Assembly (NCBI RefSeq): GCF_004217285.1
Contig: NZ_SHKS01000005.1
Span: 434,001 to 498,000 of the forward strand
Direction: 5' to 3'
DNA: 64,000 nt
Source of the DNA: Streptomyces sp. BK239
Lineage (GTDB): Bacteria > Actinomycetota > Actinomycetes > Streptomycetales > Streptomycetaceae
The translations under genes and the position numbers were made by a program. Below are positions 16,385 through 24,639 of this stretch, piece after piece. Position 1 is the stretch's first letter, and every line of letters starts with the position of its first letter. The notes below the pieces were generated by a model that made no database searches, was not told where the DNA came from, and worked only from the letters and a program-made list of their open reading frames with translations.

Positions 16385-17548
16385 ATGACGAGCCAGAGCA
16401 TCCAGAGGGGCGCCGCACCGAGTTCGGACCAGATCCGCCGCGCGCCCAAGGTTCTGCTGCACGACCACCTCGACGGCGGGCTGCGCCCCGGCACCGTCGT
16501 CGACCTGGCCCGCGAGGCGGCCTACGACCGTCTCCCCGAGAGCGATCCCGACAAGCTCGGCGTCTGGTTCCGTGAGGCCGCCGACTCCGGTTCCCTCGAA
16601 CGGTACCTGGAGACCTTCTCGCACACCGTCGGCGTGATGCAGACCCGGGACGCGCTCGTCCGGGTCGCCCGCGAGTGCGCCGAGGACCTCGCCGAGGACG
16701 GCGTCGTCTACGCCGAGGTGCGCTACGCCCCCGAACAGCACCTCGAAGGCGGACTGAGCCTGGAGCAGGTCGTCGAAGCCGTCAACGAGGGCTTTCGGCA
16801 GGGCGAACGGCTCGCCCGCGACAACGGCCGCCGCATCCGCGTCGGCGCCCTCCTCACCGCGATGCGGCACGCGGCCCGCGCCCTGGAGATCGCCGAACTC
16901 GCCAACCGCTACCGGGACCTGGGCGTCGTCGGCTTCGACATCGCCGGCGCCGAGGCGGGCTACCCGCCCACCCGGCACCTCGACGCCTTCGAGTACCTCA
17001 AGCGCGAGAACAACCACTTCACCATCCACGCCGGCGAGGCCTTCGGGCTGCCGTCCATCTGGCAGGCCCTCCAGTGGTGCGGCGCCGACCGGCTCGGGCA
17101 CGGGGTGCGCATCATCGACGACATCGAGGTCGCCGACGACGGCTCGGTGAAGCTCGGCCGGCTCGCCTCCTACGTGCGCGACAAGCGGATCCCGCTGGAA
17201 CTGTGCCCCAGCTCCAACCTCCAGACCGGGGCCGCCGACTCCTACGCCGAGCACCCGATCGGGCTGCTGCGCCGGCTCCACTTCCGCGCCACGGTCAACA
17301 CGGACAACCGTCTGATGTCCGGTACCAGCATGAGCCGGGAATTCGAGCACCTTGTCGACGCATTCGGTTATACGCTCGACGACCTCGCATGGTTCTCTGT
17401 CAATGCTATGAAGTCAGCTTTCATTCCTTTCGATGAACGGCTGGCCATGATCAATGACGTGATCAAGCCCGGATATGCCGAGCTGAAGTCCGAATGGCTG
17501 TTCCAGCAGGCCGCTTCCACCAGCGGTTCCGTGGCCTCGGAGAGCTGA
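16385..17548 (+). CDS. add: Adenosine deaminase
   Basis: Zinc adenosine deaminase, 387 residues, converting adenosine and deoxyadenosine to inosine and deoxyinosine. The metal-binding HDHLDGGL near the N-terminus, the substrate motif HAGEAFGLPSI, the catalytic RLGHGVRI and the late TVNTDNRLMSGTS are all present. The last motif has Asp-Asn where the classical enzymes have Asp-Asp; the first Asp, the metal ligand, is kept. The gene has its own operator and is far from the transport operon, but the shared palindrome ties it to the same regulon. Its product would feed purine nucleoside phosphorylase at 46336-47160. Confidence 0.95.
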   Translation: MTSQSIQRGAAPSSDQIRRAPKVLLHDHLDGGLRPGTVVDLAREAAYDRLPESDPDKLGVWFREAADSGSLERYLETFSHTVGVMQTRDALVRVARECAEDLAEDGVVYAEVRYAPEQHLEGGLSLEQVVEAVNEGFRQGERLARDNGRRIRVGALLTAMRHAARALEIAELANRYRDLGVVGFDIAGAEAGYPPTRHLDAFEYLKRENNHFTIHAGEAFGLPSIWQALQWCGADRLGHGVRIIDDIEVADDGSVKLGRLASYVRDKRIPLELCPSSNLQTGAADSYAEHPIGLLRRLHFRATVNTDNRLMSGTSMSREFEHLVDAFGYTLDDLAWFSVNAMKSAFIPFDERLAMINDVIKPGYAELKSEWLFQQAASTSGSVASES

Positions 17549-17549
17549 A

Positions 17550-17565
17550 CCCCGAAAATTTGGGG
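17550..17565 (+). terminator. Small hairpin after add
   Basis: CCCC and GGGG pair around GAAAATTT directly after the add stop codon. The stem is short and the assignment tentative. Confidence 0.4.
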
Positions 17566-17682
17566 CGCGGAATGCGGGCGGGCCTTCACGGTCCGTCCGC
17601 ATTTCGGTGTTTGCGGTGGGCGCCTTTCCGTGTTTACGGTCTTGGACCGCTCAGTTCCCCTGTCTTCGAGGACGCATTCATC

Positions 17683-18036
17683 ATGAAGCAGTCTGCTGCC
17701 AAGACCCTCGGCGTCGCCGCCCTCGGCGCCGCCTTCGCCGCCGCCGGCGCGGGCGCCGCCAACGCCGCCCCGGCCGTCCCGGACGCCGCCCAGGCGCTGG
17801 ACGGCGTCACCAGGACGCTGCCGGCGGAGAACGTCGCCCAGGCGCTGCCGGGCGCCGACGGGGCGCTGGAGCAGGCCCAGCCGTCCCTCGGCGCGGGACT
17901 GGCCGCCGTGCAGCCGGTCGCCGAGAACGTGCTCGCGCAGGGCCCCACCGCGCCCGTCGCGGGGCTCCTGGGCGGGCTGCCGGTGCAGGGTCTGCCGACC
18001 CACGGCCTCCCGGTGAACGGCATCCCCCTGGGCTGA
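17683..18036 (+). CDS. Small secreted Ala/Pro/Leu-rich protein
   Basis: Predicted exported protein of 117 residues. ATG 17683 opens a clear Sec signal (MKQSAAKTLG, a long Ala/Gly stretch, then ANAAP as the cleavage site near residue 29). The mature part has no Cys and is rich in Ala, Pro, Gly and Leu. It ends in short repeated phrases (GLPVQGLPTHGLPVNGIPLG), which looks like a low-complexity wall- or surface-associated protein. The protein at 24148 is of the same general kind. Function is unknown. Confidence 0.75.
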   Translation: MKQSAAKTLGVAALGAAFAAAGAGAANAAPAVPDAAQALDGVTRTLPAENVAQALPGADGALEQAQPSLGAGLAAVQPVAENVLAQGPTAPVAGLLGGLPVQGLPTHGLPVNGIPLG

Positions 18037-18050
18037 CCGGACTCACCCGT

Positions 18051-18088
18051 CGTCGGGGCGCACCCGGAACCCCGGGCGCGCCCCGACG
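18051..18088. terminator. Bidirectional terminator
   Basis: An 11-bp perfect stem (18051-18061 with 18078-18088) lies between the secreted-protein gene and the convergent PspC gene. Confidence 0.6.
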
Positions 18089-18127
18089 GCGTACCGGCGA
18101 CCGGCGTCGCCGACGGATTCCGCGGCC

Positions 18128-18328
18128 TCACCAGGCCGGCCGGCCCTTGCCCTCCGCGGGCAGGAAGATCCACAGGGCGATGTAGAGCAGGAACTGCGGG
18201 CCCGGCAGCAGACAGGACAGCAGGAACAGCACGCGCATCGTGGTCGAGGAGGTGCCGAACCGGCGAGCCAGCGCGGCGCACACTCCGGCGATCACGCGGT
18301 CGTTCGTGGGGCGGGCGAGGCTGGACAT
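18128..18328 (-). CDS. PspC-domain membrane protein
   Basis: Protein of 66 residues made of a single PspC domain. It starts MSSLARPTNDRVIAGVCAAL, followed by ARRFGTSSTTMR, one strong hydrophobic segment and the tail FLPAEGKGRPAW. PspC domains take part in envelope stress signalling in other bacteria, but this minimal form has unknown partners. It is followed on its strand by no close gene, so it is likely monocistronic. Confidence 0.85.
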   Translation of the reverse strand: MSSLARPTNDRVIAGVCAALARRFGTSSTTMRVLFLLSCLLPGPQFLLYIALWIFLPAEGKGRPAW

Positions 18329-18423
18329 CTGCGGCTCCTTGGCGAGCGTCGGTCCGGGGCGGCCCTGTGCGGCTGCCCCGACTGCCTTCCACGCTAAGGA
18401 GACGAACCGGACGAAGCGTCGCT

Positions 18424-18975
18424 CTACGGGGCGATCCCGACCCTGGGAATCGTCGGGGTCCGCCCCTGAGCCGCCTCGTCCGCCCAGGCCGCCCGCCGCC
18501 TCAGGCGCTCACTGTGACGCCGCAGCCGGCCACGGGCCGCCGGCACCACCGCGACGTGCGCCAGCGCCACACCCGTGGTGTTCAGCAGCAGCGAGTCGAC
18601 GTCCACGACGCGACCGGGCACCCCCGTCTGCAACAGCTCGACGGCCAGCGACATCAGGGCGCCGGCGGCGACCGTACGGACGAAGGAGGCGACCGGGGAG
18701 ACCCGCAGCCGGCCGTGGGCCAGCGGCAGCAGCACGCCCAGCGGGGCGAACAGCGCGAGGCCCTCGCCGATGCGACGCGCCGCCTCCGGCCAGCCCAGCC
18801 GCAGATCGGCGCGGATCCCGGCGAAGGGACGCAGGTTGGTGGGCATCACCCACGGGACGTCGAGCGGGCGCAGCGTGCACCAGGCGACGAACAGAAGATG
18901 TGCGGCCAGGAGGACGATCCCGGTCGCACGGATGCGGATCACGGCGCTGCCGCCGATGGAGCCTTGACGCTGCAC
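18424..18975 (-). CDS. VanZ-family membrane protein
   Basis: Integral-membrane protein of 183 residues with about four hydrophobic segments. The pattern TLRPLDVPWVMPTNLRPF, LALFAPLGVLLPLAHGRL and MSLAVELLQTGVPGRVVDVDSLLLNTTGVALA is typical of the VanZ-like family, first known from teicoplanin resistance but mostly of unknown function. The start is a GTG at 18975 with AGGGG close upstream; GTG 18942 is an alternative. The C-terminus is Arg-rich and cytoplasmic. Confidence 0.82.
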   Translation of the reverse strand: MQRQGSIGGSAVIRIRATGIVLLAAHLLFVAWCTLRPLDVPWVMPTNLRPFAGIRADLRLGWPEAARRIGEGLALFAPLGVLLPLAHGRLRVSPVASFVRTVAAGALMSLAVELLQTGVPGRVVDVDSLLLNTTGVALAHVAVVPAARGRLRRHSERLRRRAAWADEAAQGRTPTIPRVGIAP

Positions 18976-19128
18976 GAACCCCTAGACGCGCCCCCCGGCA
19001 CGATCGGTTCCGGCCCGGGACAGGTGTGCCCCCTGTCACTCCCCGGCCCGCCCGGGACGGCCCCCGACGCGCACCCGCCGGGCATCACGGCAGACCCTTA
19101 GGGGACGCGCGAAGAGTCTTGAGGGTCC

Positions 19129-19749
19129 TCAGGCGATCGCCGTGGACGGCGGCTTCCTGGCGCCCGGCCGTGAACGCACCTCGTCCGTGCACGCGTACCG
19201 GCGCGGCCGCTCGGCGCCCGGACCGCCCAGCACCACCGAGCCGTCCCCCTCGGCCGCCGCCGAGTCGGAGAACGTGCACACCAGTTGGGCGAGGGCGTAC
19301 GAGGTCAGGTCGCCGGGGGAGACGCTCAGCCGCAGCGCGTCGTCGGGATCCCCGGGGCGCGGCCCCGCCACCCTTATGCCGCCGCTCACGTCCGTCGTGT
19401 AGCCGGCCCCCTTCTCGGCCGCCGACGGCGACCCGGCCAGCTCGTCCAGCAGGCCCTGGGCGACCAGGACGCGCCGCGCGGAGTCCACCGCGCCGTCCGG
19501 CACCGGCAGGCTCCGGTCCACCGCGACCAGCGAAGAGCCGCACAGCAGGAACACCCGCACCGGCACGCCCCGCGCGCTCTGCGCCGCCGCATCCGGCCCG
19601 GTGAGGGAGCAGCGCACCCTGGAGGGCGCGGGGCCGAAGTCGGTCGGCACCTCGGTCGCCCGGATCCCACAGCCGGCGAGCAGCACGCCCGACAGCCCCG
19701 CGAGCAGCGGCAGGGCGAGCAGCCGGCGAGCGTTCCCGCGTACGTTCAT
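19129..19749 (-). CDS. Lipoprotein of the AfsQ locus
   Basis: Predicted lipoprotein of 206 residues with a basic start, a hydrophobic stretch and the lipobox VLLAGC (Cys near residue 27). The mature part has three further Cys and the motif FLLCGSSLVAVDR. The domain resembles the GerMN/LpqB-like fold seen in lipoproteins that accompany actinobacterial sensor kinases, which is a tentative judgement. Its ATG overlaps the stop of the sensor kinase gene (ATGA), so it is translationally coupled and likely modulates AfsQ2 signalling. The comparison with CseA, which sits beside the CseBC system, is an inference. Confidence 0.82.
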   Translation of the reverse strand: MNVRGNARRLLALPLLAGLSGVLLAGCGIRATEVPTDFGPAPSRVRCSLTGPDAAAQSARGVPVRVFLLCGSSLVAVDRSLPVPDGAVDSARRVLVAQGLLDELAGSPSAAEKGAGYTTDVSGGIRVAGPRPGDPDDALRLSVSPGDLTSYALAQLVCTFSDSAAAEGDGSVVLGGPGAERPRRYACTDEVRSRPGARKPPSTAIA

Positions 19750-21362
19750 CCTGCGTCCCCCCGCATGTCCCGCTGCGCCTCCGCGCGCGCGTCGCCCCGC
19801 ACGTCCTTCTGCCGGTCCTCGTCGTCCCCGTCCGGCTCCTCCGCCGGCTCCGAGACGCCCCTCGGCAGCCGCAGCGTGAACACCGCGCCCCCGTCGGGGG
19901 AGTTGGCGGCCGTGATCCCGCCGCCGTGGATATGGGCGTTCTCCAGGGCGATGGACAGCCCCAGACCGCTGCCCTCGGAGCGCGGCCGGGAGGCGCTGGC
20001 CTTGTAGAACCGGTCGAACACGTGCGGCAGGACGTCCTCGGGGATGCCGGGGCCGTGGTCGCGCACCGCGATGACCATCTCGTCGTCCGCCGCCGTCACC
20101 GACACCCGCACCGGCGAACCGCCGTGCTTGAGCGCGTTGCCGATGAGGTTGGCGAGGATCACGTCCAGGCGGCGGGGATCGATCCGCGCGTGGAGGCCGC
20201 GCTCGGCGTCCAGTTCGACCGCGTCCAGCCAGGCCCGCGCGTCGATGCAGTGCGTGATCTGGTCGGCGACGTCCACGTCGTCCAGCACGAGCCGTGCCGT
20301 GCCGGCGTCGAAGCGGGTCACCTCCATCAGGTTCTCCACCAGGTCGTTGAGCCGTCGCGTCTCGGACACCACGAGCCGCACCGCCGGCTCGATCATCGGG
20401 TCGATGCCGCCGGACTCGGCGTCCAGCTCCTCCTCCAGCACCTCCGTGACGGCGGTGATCGCGGTGAGCGGCGTGCGCAGCTCATGGCTCATGTCCGCCA
20501 CGAAGCGGCGCGAGGCCTCGTCCCGGGCGGCCATGTCGGCGACCCGCTTCTCCAGCGCCTCCGCCGTCCGGTTGAACGTCCGCGACAGATCGGCCAGTTC
20601 GTCCGTCCCGGAGACCCTCAGCCGGGTGTCCAGCTGGCCCTCGCCCAGCCGGCGCGCGGCGACGCCCAGCCGGTGCACCGGCTTCAGCACGGTCGTCGCG
20701 GCCGCCTGCGCCAGCAGCGCGGCGCCGACCAGCGCCAGCCCGGTGGCGATCCCCAGCGACCAGGCCAGCGAGTTGAGGTCCTTGGCCTCCGGTTCGAGGG
20801 ACTTGCGCATGTATCCGGTCGGTCCCCCGCCGAGCACCTTCGTCCCCGCCACCAGATACGGCGTCCCGTGGTCGACGACCCGCTGCCAGTACAGGTGGTA
20901 CGGCGACTTGTTGCCCGCGCCGGTGTCCTGCTCGCGGTTCACAGCGGCGCGCAGCGACTCGGGCACGTCCTGCAGCGAGAAGCCGTTCAGGCCCCCGGAG
21001 CTGCCGTACATCGCCCTGCCGTCCGCGTCCTCGGCGACGAGCAGCACGCTGAAACGCTGGCTGCTGTTGGCCATCTGCCCGGCCGTCTGCTGCAGTTCGT
21101 CCCGCGAGGGATCGGTGGGCAGCGCGCCCGCCCGGTTCTGCATCTCCTGCTCGAAGTCCCGCAGCACCGCGCCCTGCGTACGCGTCAGCACCGCCTCGCG
21201 GTTGAGCCAGTACGCGATGCCGGACGCGGACACGGCGGCGGTCAGCGCCACCAGACCGAAGACCACCACGAGCCGCAGCCGCAGGCTCGTGAAACGCAAC
21301 CGTGCGATGTGTCCCTTGCGCGCCGCGGACCAGCCGCGGATCCCCCCTTGCCGTCGGATCAC
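19746..21362 (-). CDS. afsQ2: Sensor histidine kinase AfsQ2
   Basis: Membrane histidine kinase of 538 residues. The first membrane helix is near residues 25-45, followed by an extracytoplasmic sensor region and a second helix near residues 210-230. HAMP, HisKA and HATPase_c domains come next. The phosphoacceptor is in FVADMSHELRTPLTAI; the N box is ANLIGNALKHG, and G boxes include RDHGPGIP and GSGLGLSIA. The GTG start overlaps the response-regulator stop (GTGA). Gene order and the divergent sigma gene match the S. coelicolor AfsQ1/AfsQ2/SigQ locus, which affects antibiotic production and nitrogen-related responses. The symbol rests on that remembered synteny. Confidence 0.9.
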   Translation of the reverse strand: MIRRQGGIRGWSAARKGHIARLRFTSLRLRLVVVFGLVALTAAVSASGIAYWLNREAVLTRTQGAVLRDFEQEMQNRAGALPTDPSRDELQQTAGQMANSSQRFSVLLVAEDADGRAMYGSSGGLNGFSLQDVPESLRAAVNREQDTGAGNKSPYHLYWQRVVDHGTPYLVAGTKVLGGGPTGYMRKSLEPEAKDLNSLAWSLGIATGLALVGAALLAQAAATTVLKPVHRLGVAARRLGEGQLDTRLRVSGTDELADLSRTFNRTAEALEKRVADMAARDEASRRFVADMSHELRTPLTAITAVTEVLEEELDAESGGIDPMIEPAVRLVVSETRRLNDLVENLMEVTRFDAGTARLVLDDVDVADQITHCIDARAWLDAVELDAERGLHARIDPRRLDVILANLIGNALKHGGSPVRVSVTAADDEMVIAVRDHGPGIPEDVLPHVFDRFYKASASRPRSEGSGLGLSIALENAHIHGGGITAANSPDGGAVFTLRLPRGVSEPAEEPDGDDEDRQKDVRGDARAEAQRDMRGDAG

Positions 21363-22036
21363 TGAGGGTTGTCCAGGCGGTAGCCGACTCCGCGCACGGT
21401 ACGGATCAGGGTCGGGGAGGACGGCACGTCCTCGACCTTGGCGCGCAGCCGCTGGACGCAGGCGTCCACCAGCCGGGAGTCGCCGAGGTAGTCGTGCTCC
21501 CACACCAGCCGCAGCAACTGCTGCCTCGACAGCGCCTGGCCGGGCCGCCGGCTCAGTTCGAGGAGCAGCCGCAGTTCGGTGGGGGTCAGCTGGAGGTCCT
21601 CGCCGTTCTTCGTCACCGTCATCGCCGCGCGGTCGATGACGAGGCTGCCGAAGGCCGCCGAGTCGTTCGACTCCCGCTCCCCGCGGCGCAGCACGGCCCG
21701 GATCCGGGCGTCGAGCACCCGCCCCTGGACGGGCTTGACCACGTAGTCGTCGGCGCCGGACTCCAGCCCGACCACCACGTCGATGTCGTCGCTGCGCGCG
21801 GTCAGCAGGATGATCGGCAGCTGGTCGGTGCGCCGGATGCGGCGGCACACCTCGAAGCCGTCGATGCCGGGCAGCATGACGTCCAGCACGATCAGATCCG
21901 GCCGCTGCTCGCGCAGCAGCTTCAGACCGTCCTCACCGCTCGCAGCGGTCGCCACCCGGTGTCCCTGGCGCGTCAGTGAGAGCTCCAGGGCCGTACGGAT
22001 GGCGTCGTCGTCCTCGATCAGCAACAGGGAAGGCAC
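21359..22036 (-). CDS. afsQ1: Response regulator AfsQ1 (OmpR/PhoB type)
   Basis: Response regulator of 225 residues: receiver domain with acidic pocket LIEDDD and phosphoacceptor Asp in LIVLDVMLPG (near residue 52), Lys in VVKPV, and a C-terminal winged helix (LTPTELRLLLELSRRPGQALSR, then VDACVQRLRAKV in segments). GTG 22036 gives 225 residues, the length I remember for AfsQ1; ATG 22054 would add six. An exact GTGAC-N6-GTGAC site, which fits the published AfsQ1 consensus as I recall it, lies in the intergenic region shared with sigQ. Confidence 0.92.
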   Translation of the reverse strand: MPSLLLIEDDDAIRTALELSLTRQGHRVATAASGEDGLKLLREQRPDLIVLDVMLPGIDGFEVCRRIRRTDQLPIILLTARSDDIDVVVGLESGADDYVVKPVQGRVLDARIRAVLRRGERESNDSAAFGSLVIDRAAMTVTKNGEDLQLTPTELRLLLELSRRPGQALSRQQLLRLVWEHDYLGDSRLVDACVQRLRAKVEDVPSSPTLIRTVRGVGYRLDNPQ

Positions 22037-22140
22037 GGGCTCATTCTGGCCCATGGCGGCCCGTCGTTCGACCTGTGGGGCACGACGGTTGTGGCACCGG
22101 CTCGTGTGAACGATCTGTGGTGTCGCCGTGAGCGACCCCT

Positions 22141-22156
22141 GTGACAGGTCTGTGAC
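22141..22156. promoter_or_regulatory. AfsQ1 binding site candidate
   Basis: GTGAC-AGGTCT-GTGAC is an exact direct repeat with six-base spacing. It lies 105 bases upstream of afsQ1 and 167 bases upstream of sigQ. The published consensus as I recall it is GTnAC-n6-GTnAC. It could control both divergent genes. Confidence 0.75.
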
Positions 22157-22322
22157 AGTCGGCGGACACGGCGATGAAGTGACCCCGGCAAGCTTTTCGG
22201 CACAGGCAAGGAAGCAGGACCGGAAGCGAGCCGGAAGGCGAGAGACCGGGAGCGGAACGCCGGCGGCGAACCGCACGGAACAAGAGACCGAAACACCGGA
22301 AGTCCACGACGGGGGGCGCGAG

Positions 22323-23087
22323 ATGAACACGCTGCACGGGCTGAGCAACAGCGCAGTGGTCACGCGTCTGCACGACGTGCACCGGGTTTCCGAGAAGACC
22401 GGTGTGACGAGCGTGCGGGGGTGCGCTCGCAACACCGGACGTCAGCACACGACCTTCATGTCCGTGGTCGACGGGCGCTCGGGGGAGAGCGCCGGGGCGG
22501 CCGACGGGGGAGTCGCGTACGGGGAGGACCAGGGGGAGCGCCGCTCCCTGGCGGAGGCAGCGGACGCCGAAGCGGCGTTCACCGCCTACGTCCAGGAGCG
22601 CCGCGCCTCCCTGTACGCGACCGCGTTCCACCTCACCGGGGACCGGTTCGAGGCCGAGGACCTGCTGCAGAGCGCGCTGTTCTCGACCTACCGGGCGTGG
22701 GACCGGATCAGCGACAAGGCCGCGGTCGGCGGCTACCTCCGCCGGACCATGACCAACCTGCACATCAGCGCGTGGCGCCGCCGCAAGCTGAACGAGTACC
22801 CGACCGAGGAGCTGCCGGAGACGGTCGGCGACACGGACGCGATGCGCGGCACCGAACTGCGCGCGGTCCTGTGGCAGGCGCTGGCCCGGCTGCCCGAACT
22901 CCAGCGCACGATGCTGGTCCTGCGGTACTACGAGGGCCGCACCGACCCGGAGATCGCGGAGATCCTCGGCATCAGTGTCGGCACGGTGAAGTCCAGCATC
23001 TGGCGGTCGCTCCGCCGGCTGCGCGAGGACGAGGTCCTCAGCTTCGGCCGTGACGAGGAGGACGCCTTCGGCGAGCTCGTCGCCTGA
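22323..23087 (+). CDS. sigQ: ECF sigma factor SigQ
   Basis: ECF sigma factor of the SigE type, 254 residues from ATG 22323. A long unstructured N-terminal extension (about 75 residues) precedes region 2 (ATAFHLTGDRFEAEDLLQSALF, then YRAWDRI) and region 4 (RLPELQRTMLVLRYYEG, EIAEILGISVGTVKSSIWRSL). ATG 22458 is a possible later start that would remove most of the extension. It is divergent from afsQ1 and shares the AfsQ1 box; in S. coelicolor sigQ is an AfsQ1 target. The 3' untranslated region holds a G-quadruplex motif. Confidence 0.88.
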   Translation: MNTLHGLSNSAVVTRLHDVHRVSEKTGVTSVRGCARNTGRQHTTFMSVVDGRSGESAGAADGGVAYGEDQGERRSLAEAADAEAAFTAYVQERRASLYATAFHLTGDRFEAEDLLQSALFSTYRAWDRISDKAAVGGYLRRTMTNLHISAWRRRKLNEYPTEELPETVGDTDAMRGTELRAVLWQALARLPELQRTMLVLRYYEGRTDPEIAEILGISVGTVKSSIWRSLRRLREDEVLSFGRDEEDAFGELVA

Positions 23088-23250
23088 GGTGAACGGGGGA
23101 GCCGGCTCCGTTCAGGGAAGCCGGTGCACGGGGGAACACGAGGGAATCACGGGGGAGCGGTACCGGGGGGACCCGACGGGGGAAGCTCGGGAGAGCGGTA
23201 CCGCGCACCACGCCGTCAACGCCCGCGGGGGGACACGCGGGCGCAGGGAC

Positions 23251-23297
23251 GGGGGAAACACGGGGGAACAGGGGGAAACACCGGGGGAACACGGGGG
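23251..23297 (+). other. Five-tract G-quadruplex motif 3' of sigQ
   Basis: Five runs of exactly five G (23251-23255, 23262-23266, 23271-23275, 23283-23287, 23293-23297) are separated by loops of 6, 4, 7 and 5 bases. They lie on the coding strand of sigQ, 160-210 bases past its stop. The wider stretch 23130-23300 is a degenerate GGGGGA-rich low-complexity sequence. It contains no gene that I can support. Confidence 0.7.
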
Positions 23298-23306
23298 AGC
23301 ACGAAG

Positions 23307-23347
23307 AAGCGGGGCTGGAGGGCCGGGGGGTCCGTCCAGCCCCGCTT
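23307..23347. terminator. Bidirectional terminator
   Basis: A perfect 13-bp stem (23307-23319 with 23335-23347) lies between sigQ and the convergent kinase-like gene. Confidence 0.7.
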
Positions 23348-23380
23348 CCGTGCTGTCGGGAGCGGGCCGCCGTACGCCCG

Positions 23381-24019
23381 CTAGGCCGCCGTACGCGTCG
23401 TCGGCGCGCGCCGGCCCGCCGCCGCCGAGGCCAGGCGGCCCATGGCCTCGTCACGGTCGCAGGCGTACGCGCCGAGCGCCGACTGCCGGGCCACGATGGA
23501 GCGTTCGGTACGCATCAGACGCCAGCCGCGCCGCAGCAGGAAGGGAACCGACTTGCGGCCCTCCTTCAAGTCCCGCAGGAAGCGCCGCCTGAACGTCGTC
23601 ACCGGACCGCGGCTCAGGCACAACGCGTCGGCCAGGACGCCCAGTTCACGGCAGCGGCCGATGATCTCGGCGGCGAAGATGCCCTCCGCGATGAACAGCG
23701 GGGTCCGCCCGATGTCGACCGACTCCACGCCGGTGCGGGCGCTGAGGGAGATGTCGTAGACGGGGACGCCCGTACGGCCCGTGCGGCACAGCTCGGTGAT
23801 CGCGGCGATCGCGGTGTCCGCGTCCCAGGAGCCGGGATCGTCCCAGTCGATGTCGGAGCTCCCCGCCACCAGCGGCAGGGTCGGGTCGTCACCCTCCTTG
23901 TAGAAGTCGTCGAGCCGCAGCACCGGAAGGCCGGAGCGGGCCGCGAGAAGGGACTTGCCGGAGCCGGAAGGGCCGCAGAGCAGCACGACGCGCGCGGGTA
24001 TGGGCGGATGGGAACTCAC
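23381..24019 (-). CDS. Uridine-kinase-like P-loop protein
   Basis: P-loop kinase-like protein of 212 residues from GTG 24019. Walker A is GPSGSGKS near residues 16-23. The segments LPVLRLDDFYKEGDD and DIDWDDPGSWD match the uridine kinase/phosphoribulokinase superfamily, including the catalytic Asp in DDFY. PLFIAEGIFAAE fits a Walker B-like strand. It ends in a basic Arg-rich tail. Uridine phosphorylation would fit the surrounding nucleoside genes, but no regulon palindrome is present. Assignment to a particular substrate is uncertain. Confidence 0.8.
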   Translation of the reverse strand: MSSHPPIPARVVLLCGPSGSGKSLLAARSGLPVLRLDDFYKEGDDPTLPLVAGSSDIDWDDPGSWDADTAIAAITELCRTGRTGVPVYDISLSARTGVESVDIGRTPLFIAEGIFAAEIIGRCRELGVLADALCLSRGPVTTFRRRFLRDLKEGRKSVPFLLRRGWRLMRTERSIVARQSALGAYACDRDEAMGRLASAAAGRRAPTTRTAA

Positions 24020-24147
24020 GGGACACCAGTGTGAGGCATCGACCGGCCCCGCCACGACCCCGCGGGTCGGCTTTGCAGCGCGCGTCACACCCCAACTACC
24101 CTTCGTGTCGACCCGATCACCGAACGCACCAGAAAGCGGGCGCCCCG

Positions 24148-24552
24148 ATGGCACGACACGCTTCCCCCAAGAACCCCGCCGGCCGGCGCACCCTGGTCGC
24201 CCTCGCCACGGCGGGGGCGGCGCTGGGCGTGGGCGCGGGAACCGCCGCCGCCGACACCGCACCGGTCCTGGACCTGGCGCAGACCCGCCCCACCTCCCTG
24301 GGCGAGGTCGACCCGCAGGCGGCCCTGGCGGCCCTGACCGGCGCGGTCGGCTACGCCACCGGCCCCGTCACGGACCTCAAGCCCAACCCCCTCGCCGGCA
24401 CCGGGGTGGACCCCCTCGACAACGGCGTGGGCACCCAGGTCGCCGACTTCCAGCCCCTGACGTCCCAGATGCTGACGGGCCCGGTGGCCCAGGCGGAGTC
24501 GTTCGGGAGCATGCCGGTGGTCGGCCAGGCGGCGGGCCTGCTGGGCGCCTGA
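24148..24552 (+). CDS. Small secreted protein
   Basis: Predicted exported protein of 134 residues. ATG 24148 opens a basic N-region (MARHASPKNPAGRR), an Ala/Gly-rich hydrophobic core and the likely cleavage site TAAAD near residue 35. The mature part has no Cys and is rich in Ala, Leu and Pro (LDLAQTRPTSLGEVDPQAAL, then NPLAGTGVDPLDNGVG). It is similar in style to the product of 17683-18036. Function is unknown. Confidence 0.75.
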   Translation: MARHASPKNPAGRRTLVALATAGAALGVGAGTAAADTAPVLDLAQTRPTSLGEVDPQAALAALTGAVGYATGPVTDLKPNPLAGTGVDPLDNGVGTQVADFQPLTSQMLTGPVAQAESFGSMPVVGQAAGLLGA

Positions 24553-24580
24553 CCGCCTCCCGCGGGGCACACAGCCCGAA

Positions 24581-24614
24581 CAGGCCGGGTCTCTCCGCGG
24601 AGAGACCCGGCCTG
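24581..24614. terminator. Strong bidirectional terminator
   Basis: Two 16-base arms (24581-24596 and 24599-24614) are perfect reverse complements separated by only GC. It ends both the secreted-protein gene and the convergent deoC-ALDH operon. Confidence 0.85.
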
Positions 24615-24639
24615 CGCTGTACGGCGTGCGACGCGGGTG

